Assembly: GCA_937988695.1 (NCBI GenBank)
Contig: CALKHM010000034.1
Coordinates: 1-13,713, forward strand
Origin: an uncultured Microbacterium sp.
GTDB lineage: Bacteria > Actinomycetota > Actinomycetes > Actinomycetales > Microbacteriaceae
DNA length: 13,713 nt
Direction: 5' to 3'
A model generated the notes under the pieces. That model searched no databases. It saw only the letters and a list, made by a program, of their open reading frames with translations, and was not told the DNA's origin. Positions 7,251 to 12,664 of this stretch are shown one piece after another (positions within the stretch are counted from its first letter, which is position 1; each line of letters starts with the position of its first letter). The translations under genes and the position numbers were made by a program.

Positions 7251-8068
7251 AGCCTGAGAGCTCGAGGGTGCCGTTCGCCGGAGGGCGAGAGGCGATCGCG
7301 AGGGATGCCGTGGTGGTGACCGGTGCCGGTTCTGGGATCGGACGTGCGATCGCCATAAGGCTCGCCGCCAAAGGATGGCGGGTCGTGGCAACCGACGTGG
7401 ATGTTCATGCGGCTGAGGCAACGGCCCGTGCGCTGCCAGTCACAGCCCGGCCTCATGAGGCCGCTCAGCTGGACGTCACGGACCCCGCCAGTGCGGAGCG
7501 GGTCGCCCGAGACGTGTCGGTACGTCTTGGGTTGGGCGCGTGGGTGAGCAACGCGGGTGTCTCCTTCATGGAGCGCTTCGTCGATATCCCGATGAGCAAC
7601 TACGAGAAGACGATGGATGTGAATCTCAAGGGCGTCTTCGTGTGTGGTCAGGCCGCCGCGCGCGCGATGATCGCGGCAGGGAGAGGCGGCCGGATCGTGA
7701 ACACCGCCTCGATGGCGGGAAAGCAGGGGAGAGTCCCCTTTCTCGCGGACTACGTGGCGAGCAAGTTCGCTGTGGTGGGGCTCACGCAGTCGATGGCGGT
7801 CGAGCTGGGCGCGTACGGCATCCTCGTGAACTCCGTCTGTCCCGGTTATGTCACGACACCTATGCAGGACAGGGAACTGTCGTGGGAGGCTCGCCTGCGG
7901 GGAACGGGGACAGACGCCGTGCGTAGTCTCATGGTGGAGGACACGCCCCTTGGCCGGCTGCAGACGCCCGAGGACGTGGCGAACGTCGTCGGATTCCTCC
8001 TCTCCGAGGAGGCATCCTTCATCACCGGAGAGGCATTGGCCGTCAACGGCGGCGCGTACATGGACTGA
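7232..8068 (+). CDS. Short-chain dehydrogenase/reductase (classical SDR, NAD-type)
   Basis: A 278-residue classical SDR that oxidises an alcohol or reduces a ketone. It has the cofactor loop T-G-A-G-S-G-I-G (residues 30-37), D55 at the end of the second strand (acidic, favouring NAD over NADP), N-A-G at 107-109, and the catalytic set N131, S160, Y174 and K178 in the Y-V-A-S-K motif. The C-terminal F-I-T-G-E-A-L-A-V-N-G-G-A stretch is typical of sugar-alcohol, acetoin and 3-oxoacyl-type members, so the substrate is open. The GTG start has GGGAGGG at 7219-7225, 6 bases upstream, and overlaps the preceding gene by 19 bases. ATG 7247 would give an ATGA overlap but has no well-placed ribosome site. 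It is the last gene of the operon, followed by an inverted repeat. It probably oxidises the released polyol or sugar; that is inference. Confidence 0.9.
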   Translation: MSGKEMKPESSRVPFAGGREAIARDAVVVTGAGSGIGRAIAIRLAAKGWRVVATDVDVHAAEATARALPVTARPHEAAQLDVTDPASAERVARDVSVRLGLGAWVSNAGVSFMERFVDIPMSNYEKTMDVNLKGVFVCGQAAARAMIAAGRGGRIVNTASMAGKQGRVPFLADYVASKFAVVGLTQSMAVELGAYGILVNSVCPGYVTTPMQDRELSWEARLRGTGTDAVRSLMVEDTPLGRLQTPEDVANVVGFLLSEEASFITGEALAVNGGAYMD

Positions 8069-8082
8069 ACAGCTCGCCGGGA

Positions 8083-8104
8083 GTGCATGGCGCCCGGCAT
8101 GCAC
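8083..8104. promoter_or_regulatory. Inverted repeat between operon end and next gene (operator or terminator)
   Basis: GTGCATG (8083-8089) and CATGCAC (8098-8104) are perfect 7-base inverted arms around an 8-base spacer, and two more pairs form inside after one mismatch. It begins 14 bases after the SDR stop and ends 25 bases before a candidate -10 box for the next gene. The symmetry suits a dimeric regulator's operator. It could also be a hairpin terminator for the operon, although no T-run follows. Confidence 0.4.
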
Positions 8105-8128
8105 CTTCCCGCCGTCGACCGCCGGCGG

Positions 8129-8134
8129 TACCCT
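8129..8134 (+). promoter_or_regulatory. Candidate -10 box (TACCCT), leaderless-type promoter
   Basis: TACCCT fits the actinobacterial TANNNT -10 pattern and ends 6 bases before the ATG at 8141, which is the spacing expected if transcription starts at or next to the start codon. No ribosome-binding site precedes that ATG and no clear -35 box is visible. Confidence 0.5.
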
Positions 8135-8140
8135 CGGCTC

Positions 8141-8983
8141 ATGTCGAACGGCCTGGCGGCATCCTTTCTCGCCCTGCACGAGGGCCGAGGATTCGTGCTT
8201 CCCAACGCGTGGGATGCCGGATCGGCGAGGATCCTCGAACAGGCGGGATTCCCGGCGATCGCCACGACCAGCGCCGGCATCGCATGGTCATGGGGCGTCG
8301 CCGACGGCGGCACGATCGGCGGCGATGCCATGCTCGATCGCGTCGCCGAGATCGCTGCCGCCGTCCGGGTGCCGGTCACGGCAGACCTCGAGGCTGGTTA
8401 CGGCGACGGCCCGGCAGACGTCGCGCGCACCGTTGCGCGCGCAGCCGAGCGGGGACTCGTCGGCGCGAACCTCGAAGACAGCGTGGATGGACGGTTGCGG
8501 GATGCCGGTGAGTTCGCCGACCGACTCGCGGCCGCGCGAGCCGCGGCGCCTCGCGGCACCTTCGTGTTGAACGCTCGTACCGACGCCTATTTCGTCGGCA
8601 CGAACGGTGACACGTTCGCCGAGACCGTGGATCGCGCGCATCGGTACCTCGCAGCCGGCGCCGACTGCATCTTCGTGCCGGGAGTCGACGACGAGGCCAC
8701 GATCCGGCGGCTGGTCGCCGCGATCCCGGCTCCGCTGAACATCGTCGCCGGGCTGACAGCGAACCTCATCGACGCTCCGACTCTGTTCTCCTTGGGCGTC
8801 AAGCGCGTGAGCGTCGGCGGCGGGCTGGCGCGCACCGCGCTGGGCGTGCTGGAGCGCGCGGCGCGGGAGCTGCGCGAGTCCGGCACGCTCGGATTCCTCG
8901 ACGACGCGATCGCGTACGCCGAGGTGCAGCGGCGGTTCCGTGCACCCGCTGCGGCCAGCGCCGTGCCCGACAGCGCCGGCTGA
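8141..8983 (+). CDS. Isocitrate lyase / PEP mutase superfamily protein
   Basis: A 280-residue member of the superfamily that makes or breaks C-C or P-C bonds next to a carboxylate, including PEP mutase, methylisocitrate lyase and oxaloacetate-acting enzymes. The N-terminal V-L-P-N-A-W-D-A-G-S-A-R stretch, T-T-S-A-G-I-A at 42-48, and T-A-D-L-E-A-G-Y-G around D82 and E84 (probable Mg site) are typical of the large unassigned actinobacterial branch, as is V-L-N-A-R-T-D-A-Y. The K-K-C-G-H type catalytic cysteine loop of true isocitrate and methylisocitrate lyases is not seen, so those reactions are unlikely. I chose ATG 8141 because homology starts there and a TANNNT box lies 6 bases upstream; in-frame ATGs at 8087 and 8099 would add 18 or 14 unconserved residues. 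It appears to be a separate unit. Exact reaction unknown. Confidence 0.87.
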   Translation: MSNGLAASFLALHEGRGFVLPNAWDAGSARILEQAGFPAIATTSAGIAWSWGVADGGTIGGDAMLDRVAEIAAAVRVPVTADLEAGYGDGPADVARTVARAAERGLVGANLEDSVDGRLRDAGEFADRLAAARAAAPRGTFVLNARTDAYFVGTNGDTFAETVDRAHRYLAAGADCIFVPGVDDEATIRRLVAAIPAPLNIVAGLTANLIDAPTLFSLGVKRVSVGGGLARTALGVLERAARELRESGTLGFLDDAIAYAEVQRRFRAPAAASAVPDSAG

Positions 8984-9014
8984 CCGCCCCGCGGTGAAGG
9001 TCCGAGGGTCCCGG

Positions 9015-9020
9015 TATCGT
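9015..9020 (+). promoter_or_regulatory. Candidate -10 box (TATCGT), leaderless-type promoter
   Basis: TATCGT ends 6 bases before GTG 9027. The GGTA lead-in is the same as at 8127 and at the minus-strand box at 12490. It supports GTG 9027 as the start of the aldo/keto reductase with a leaderless or near-leaderless transcript. Confidence 0.5.
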
Positions 9021-9026
9021 GAACGG

Positions 9027-9950
9027 GTGAAGACCATCCCCCTCGGCGCCGGCACGGCGCCCAATGTCGTCCTTGGACTCATGCGCATCGACGGGATGCC
9101 GGATGACGCCGTCCGCGATCTCGTACGCGCGGCGAGGGACGCCGGCATCGACTTCTTCGACCACGCCGACATCTATGGCCGTACGCTGCACGGGAGCGAA
9201 CGGCGCTTCGCCGAAGCCCTCCAGCTCACGCCGTCGCAGCGCGCCGAGGTGACGCTGCAGACCAAGTGCGGCATCCGAGCCGGCTACTTCGACTTCTCGT
9301 ACGAGCACATCGTGGAGTCCGTGGAGGGGTCGCTGCGCGCCCTGGACACCGACTATCTCGACATCCTGCTGCTGCACCGGCCCGACGCCCTGGTCGAGCC
9401 GGAAGAGGTCGCGCGGGCCTTCGACGAGCTGGAGGCCTCCGGGAAGGTGCGCGCGTTCGGCGTCTCGAACCACACGCCGCGCCAGATCGATCTGCTGCGC
9501 ACCGCGGTACGCCAGCCGCTGGTCGCGAACCAGTTGCAGCTGTCGATCACGCACGCACCGATCGTCGCACACGGGCTCGCGTCGAACATGCAGGGACTCG
9601 ATCAGTCGATCATGCGCGATGGCGGCGGCATCGTCGACTACTGCCGCATCAACGGCATCACCATCCAGGCGTGGTCCCCGTTGCAGGCGGGGGTCTTCGA
9701 CGGCGTGTTCCTGGACTCCGACCGATACCCCGAGCTCAACGCCGTCATCGACCGGCTCGCCGCCGCCTACGATGTGCCGCCCATCGCGATCGCCGCAGCA
9801 TGGATCGCGCGCCATCCCGCGAACATGCAGGTCGTGCTGGGCACCACGACGCCACAACGCGTCACGGATGCCGCGCGCGGCTGCGATGTCGAGCTCACGC
9901 GTGCCGAGTGGTACGAGCTGTTCCGGGCCGCCGGCTACACCGTGCCCTGA
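9027..9950 (+). CDS. Aldo/keto reductase (YdhF-like)
   Basis: A 307-residue NADPH-type aldo/keto reductase with a TIM-barrel fold, resembling Escherichia coli YdhF. The catalytic tetrad is intact: D45 (D-F-F-D-H-A-D), Y50 (D-I-Y-G), K80 (L-Q-T-K-C-G) and H117 (D-I-L-L-L-H-R-P-D). Also present are V-R-A-F-G-V-S-N-H, I-Q-A-W-S-P-L-Q and the C-terminal cofactor stretch V-V-L-G-T-T-T-P-Q-R. Natural substrates of this branch are poorly known; most reduce small aldehydes or ketones. The GTG at 9027 is chosen because the family N-terminus starts there and a -10 box sits at leaderless spacing; the frame is open up to 8940, but this overlaps the previous gene. It lies 43 bases after the PEP-mutase-like gene but seems to have its own promoter. 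Confidence 0.9.
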   Translation: MKTIPLGAGTAPNVVLGLMRIDGMPDDAVRDLVRAARDAGIDFFDHADIYGRTLHGSERRFAEALQLTPSQRAEVTLQTKCGIRAGYFDFSYEHIVESVEGSLRALDTDYLDILLLHRPDALVEPEEVARAFDELEASGKVRAFGVSNHTPRQIDLLRTAVRQPLVANQLQLSITHAPIVAHGLASNMQGLDQSIMRDGGGIVDYCRINGITIQAWSPLQAGVFDGVFLDSDRYPELNAVIDRLAAAYDVPPIAIAAAWIARHPANMQVVLGTTTPQRVTDAARGCDVELTRAEWYELFRAAGYTVP

Positions 9951-10093
9951 GACCGATCGTGGGGACCGGCGACGCGGCCCGCTCGGGAGGCGTGCAGACC
10001 ATGGCGCACGCGCGATCTGCGGGAGGGGCCGCGCGGCCGGCTGCTGTGCGTGGCAGCGCCGACGCGGCATCCCCATAGAAGACCGGTCCGCAA

Positions 10094-10099
10094 TAGATT
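10094..10099 (+). promoter_or_regulatory. Candidate -10 box (TAGATT), leaderless-type promoter
   Basis: TAGATT ends 6 bases before GTG 10106 and there is no Shine-Dalgarno match between them. This is the third standalone gene in a row with this arrangement. No convincing -35 box is seen. Confidence 0.5.
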
Positions 10100-10105
10100 G
10101 GTCTC

Positions 10106-10831
10106 GTGACGGATTCCACGACTGCCCGCAGCCATGGCGAAGAGCCGCACCTGCCGGGGCTGGCACAGCGGCTGAACTGGCTGCGAGCGGGTGTGCTCGG
10201 CGCGAACGACGGCATCGTGTCCACGGCCGCGGTCGCAGTCGGCGTGGCCGGCGCGACGGACGCCGTGGGACCCGTGTTCCTCGCGGGCGCCGCAGCGCTC
10301 GTGGGCGGCGCGATCTCCATGGCGCTCGGGGAATATGTCTCGGTCTCCAGCCAGCGCGACAGCGAGCATGCGCTCATCGCGAAGGAGACCGAAGAGCTGC
10401 GCACCGATCCCGACGCCGAGTTCGAAGAGCTCGTCGGACTGTATGAGAAGGAAGGCCTGTCGCACGAGACCGCGCGCACGGTGGCGAAGGAGCTGACCGA
10501 GAAGGACGCCTTGCGCGCGCACCTCTCGCTGGAGCTGAACATCGACCCCGACGACGTGGTCAGCCCCTGGCACGCGGCGCTCGCCTCGGCGGTCGCGTTC
10601 ACGATCGGTGCGCTGCTGCCGCTGCTGACGATCCTGCTCATCCCCGCGCCCGTCCGTGTCGCGTGGACGTTCGTCGCGGTGCTCGTTGCGCTCGCGGTCA
10701 CCGGTTACGTCGCGGCCTGGATCGGCGGGGCGGTGCGCTGGCGTTCGATGCTGCGCACGGTGATCGGAGGAGCACTGGCCCTGGCCGCGACCTTCCTGGT
10801 CGGCACCCTGTTCGGCACCGCCATCGGCTGA
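10106..10831 (+). CDS. VIT1/CCC1-family iron/manganese transporter
   Basis: A 241-residue membrane protein of the vacuolar iron transporter family, which moves Fe2+ and/or Mn2+ out of the cytosol. The hallmark N-terminal helix L-R-A-G-V-L-G-A-N-D-G-I-V-S is at 26-39. A second helix (about 57-78) ends in A-L-G-E-Y-V-S-V-S-S-Q-R-D with E76. Then comes a charged, Glu-rich cytoplasmic part (about 84-153), matching the metal-binding domain between the second and third helices. Three more hydrophobic segments follow at about 156-180, 184-208 and 215-240. Five membrane helices plus the cytoplasmic domain is the full family plan, so the gene looks intact. It probably gives metal tolerance or homeostasis. 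Next to it there is no metal regulator. GTG 10106 is supported by the -10 box spacing. Confidence 0.9.
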   Translation: MTDSTTARSHGEEPHLPGLAQRLNWLRAGVLGANDGIVSTAAVAVGVAGATDAVGPVFLAGAAALVGGAISMALGEYVSVSSQRDSEHALIAKETEELRTDPDAEFEELVGLYEKEGLSHETARTVAKELTEKDALRAHLSLELNIDPDDVVSPWHAALASAVAFTIGALLPLLTILLIPAPVRVAWTFVAVLVALAVTGYVAAWIGGAVRWRSMLRTVIGGALALAATFLVGTLFGTAIG

Positions 10832-10842
10832 CCGAACGCTCA

Positions 10843-10909
10843 CTCGCAAGACGGCGCCTTCCTCGGAGCAATTCTGGGAGATCGTGCGAAGAACGCGCCG
10901 TTGTGCGAG
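10843..10909 (+). terminator. Long imperfect hairpin after the VIT gene
   Basis: The arms 10843-10857 and 10895-10909 pair over 15 positions with one mismatch and one G-U: CTCGCA with TGCGAG outside, ACGGCGC with GCGCCGT inside. After single mismatches, pairing continues inward (TTC/GAA, then TCG/CGA). It starts 12 bases after the VIT stop codon, so a transcription terminator or 3'-end stabiliser is the simplest reading, but no T-run follows and the stem is longer than most. A small structured RNA or a dispersed palindromic element is also possible. Confidence 0.45.
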
Positions 10910-10980
10910 GTTGTGTGCGCACTCGCGCGCGAGGGGCCGGGATGCCGGCGGGATGCCGCTCCGCGGCCGAACACCGGGTC

Positions 10981-10986
10981 TACGCT
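10981..10986 (+). promoter_or_regulatory. Candidate -10 box (TACGCT)
   Basis: TACGCT fits TANNNT and ends 19 bases before ATG 11006. The space holds the purine-rich GGGGACGGGG, which can serve as a weak ribosome site, so this would be a short leadered transcript unlike its neighbours. Confidence 0.35.
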
Positions 10987-11005
10987 GATAACGGGGACGG
11001 GGCTC

Positions 11006-11974
11006 ATGGGCGTGCACAGCCGATCACAGGCCGCGAAGCGGCGTGCGCTCACGCGCGCGCTGCGCACGATGAGCGTCGGTCTGGGCGCGACCGCCGGTCT
11101 GGTGGTGGCGCTGGGCGTGCTCACGACCACCGAGGGACTGTTCGTCCGCGAGCGTCTGGTTCCCACCCGGCTCGGGCCGATCATCCCGCACAGCGGCAGG
11201 TACGGCGCGCACCGGCCGGGCGCGGCGCTCGTGCTGGGCATGATGGGCGACTCGCTGGCCGTCGGCTATGGCGCGGTCGACCCCGAGGAGACCCCGGGCA
11301 CGCTGCTGGCGATGGGACTGGCCGACGCCTCCGACCGGCCCGTCGACATCGTGAACGTGGCAGAGGTGGGGGCCGAGTCCACCGCTCTGGTCGCTCAGCT
11401 CGCCCGGCTCATGGCCGAGGCTCCGCACCTCGACGTGGTCGTGATCGTCGTCGGCGCCAACGACGTGATGCGGCTGAAGCGTCTCACCGACGCGCTGTGG
11501 CCGCTGTCCGAGGCGGTGCGGCAGCTGCGCCGGGAAAGAGTCCAGGTGGTCGTGGCCACCTGCCCCGACCTGGGCACCGTGCAGCCCTTTTCCCAGCCGT
11601 TGCGGTTCTTCGCGCACTGGTCCAGCCGGCTGGCGGCCACGAGCCAGGCCATCGTCGCGTTGCGCGCGGGCGGGCGCACGGTGTCGCTGGCCGACACGCT
11701 GGGCCCGCTGTTCCGGCACGCCCCCGATCAGATGTTCTCGCACCGCGACCATCTGCACCCTTCCGACGCCGGCTATCGGGCCGCGGCTGCCGCGATCCTG
11801 CCGAGCGTGTGCGCGGCCGCCGGCTACCCGCGGCCGCAGGACGCCCACGTGCCGCATCGGGTATACCGCAAAGGCAGCCGGCATCCACTCGCCTGGTGGG
11901 CGTTTCGCGCGTCCCGCCGTGTGGGCGAGCGGCTGACGGCGTCGGAGAGCGCGCGGGCGCCCGAGCCGCGTTGA
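11006..11974 (+). CDS. Membrane-anchored SGNH/GDSL-family hydrolase
   Basis: A 322-residue protein with a basic N-terminus (K11, R12, R13, R17, R20), one hydrophobic segment at about 22-39 that acts as an anchor or uncleaved signal, and an SGNH esterase/lipase domain outside the membrane. Block I is M-M-G-D-S-L-A with nucleophile S83, block III is V-G-A-N-D with N152, and block V is D-H-L-H-P-S-D with D248 and H251. The domain ends near residue 275, leaving an Arg-rich tail with no recognised motif. SGNH enzymes hydrolyse esters of lipids, glycans or cell-wall polymers, so a cell-envelope substrate is plausible, but none is shown. ATG 11006 is chosen because the frame upstream to 10901 runs through the hairpin region and lacks a signal-like N-terminus. 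Confidence 0.85.
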   Translation: MGVHSRSQAAKRRALTRALRTMSVGLGATAGLVVALGVLTTTEGLFVRERLVPTRLGPIIPHSGRYGAHRPGAALVLGMMGDSLAVGYGAVDPEETPGTLLAMGLADASDRPVDIVNVAEVGAESTALVAQLARLMAEAPHLDVVVIVVGANDVMRLKRLTDALWPLSEAVRQLRRERVQVVVATCPDLGTVQPFSQPLRFFAHWSSRLAATSQAIVALRAGGRTVSLADTLGPLFRHAPDQMFSHRDHLHPSDAGYRAAAAAILPSVCAAAGYPRPQDAHVPHRVYRKGSRHPLAWWAFRASRRVGERLTASESARAPEPR

Positions 11975-12043
11975 ACCACGGTGGGGCGCCCGGCCTCGCA
12001 CCGACTCGTCATCCGACCCGTCACGTTCCGGATGCCGCAGCGG

Positions 12044-12475
12044 TCACTCCCACGGGGACGGGCGGTCGCTGTCGCGCTCGCCGTCGTCGGGCCGCTCGGG
12101 AAGCTCCTCGTCGCCCGCGCGGATGCACAGCCAGCGCAGCTGTCCGGGACTGTCGGGCAGCGCCCGCCACGTGCGCCACACGCCCTGCCCCACCCGCACC
12201 ACCGTGCCCGCGCGCACGTCGACGACATCGTCATCCAGCGCCATCTGGCCGTGCCCTGCCAGGAACACGTAGAGCTCCTCGACCCGCCCGTGCTGATGCC
12301 AATACCCCGCCTGTTCTCCGGGCTCGTAGGCGTTGGCCGTCATGCCGATGTACTGCATCGCCAGCTCGTGGTCGACCACCCGACGGCCGTCACGGGAGCT
12401 CTCCGGCGTGAAACCGCCATAGAAGTCGCGCCACTGCTCGGGCGCGCCGATCTCAAGGACCTGATATCCGCTCAT
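12044..12475 (-). CDS. Small single-domain cupin protein
   Basis: A 143-residue protein read leftward, with a double-stranded beta-helix cupin core. Metal-binding motif 1 is visible as W-H-Q-H (H60, H62) with E66/E67 and then L-x-G-x-G. Motif 2 (V-R-A-G-T-V-V-R-V-G-Q-G-V-W-R) is present, but the usual histidine is replaced, so metal binding may be altered. Such stand-alone cupins range from isomerases and dioxygenases to sugar-binding proteins without known activity; I cannot choose. It converges with the SGNH hydrolase (69 bases between the stops) and diverges from the mevalonate operon. ATG at 12475 is chosen over GTG 12484 because a TACCGT box lies 7 bases upstream of it. Confidence 0.8.
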   Translation of the reverse strand: MSGYQVLEIGAPEQWRDFYGGFTPESSRDGRRVVDHELAMQYIGMTANAYEPGEQAGYWHQHGRVEELYVFLAGHGQMALDDDVVDVRAGTVVRVGQGVWRTWRALPDSPGQLRWLCIRAGDEELPERPDDGERDSDRPSPWE

Positions 12476-12482
12476 GCGGCCC

Positions 12483-12488
12483 ACGGTA
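12483..12488 (-). promoter_or_regulatory. Candidate -10 box for the cupin gene (TACCGT, minus strand)
   Basis: On the minus strand GGTACCGT is followed after 7 bases by ATG 12475. This is the same GGTANNNT-plus-start layout as at 8127 and 9013, so the cupin transcript is probably leaderless. Confidence 0.45.
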
Positions 12489-12542
12489 CCCCCGCTCCGG
12501 TGATGCTCGGCCCGGACTCAGCCAGTACCGCCCGGCAACCGA

Positions 12543-12548
12543 TAAAAT
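12543..12548 (+). promoter_or_regulatory. Candidate -10 box of the mevalonate operon (TAAAAT)
   Basis: TAAAAT stands out as an A/T-rich hexamer in a very GC-rich intergenic region between the divergent cupin and mevalonate kinase genes. It would start a transcript with a leader of about 110 bases before ATG 12665. No good TTGACA-like -35 box is seen at 16-18 bases upstream. Confidence 0.45.
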
Positions 12549-12600
12549 CGATCGCTGGTGCGTGTGATGCGCGCCCGTGAGAAGGAGCGGCCGGATCCGC

Positions 12601-12617
12601 AGCGTGCGCCGCACGCT
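12601..12617 (+). repeat. Hairpin in the mevalonate kinase leader
   Basis: AGCGTGC and GCACGCT form a perfect 7-base stem around a 3-base loop, 47 bases before the mevalonate kinase ATG and within the predicted untranslated leader. It does not mask the AGGAG at 12653-12657. It may be an attenuation or mRNA-stability element, or chance in GC-rich DNA. Confidence 0.35.
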
Positions 12618-12664
12618 CCAGATACTGTCGCGCCTCCGCGTTCCCGATCACCAGGAGACGACAC

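Noticed and set aside
10027..10038. GGCCGCGCGGCC palindrome between the aldo/keto reductase and VIT genes
   Set aside because: A short GC-only palindrome is expected by chance in DNA above 70% GC, and it has no spacing relation to the promoter.
10081..10088. GACCGGTC palindrome just upstream of the VIT -10 box as a metal-regulator operator
   Set aside because: Eight bases only and no resemblance to iron- or manganese-regulator boxes that I know; position alone is not enough.
12010..12034. CATCCG/CGGATG stem between the convergent SGNH and cupin genes as a bidirectional terminator
   Set aside because: Only six pairs with a 13-base loop and no T-run on either strand; GGATGCC-like words are common throughout this window.
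10663..12411. Open frame of 582 codons through VIT, SGNH and cupin genes
   Set aside because: It crosses three well-supported genes and gives an Arg/Ala/Gly low-complexity translation.
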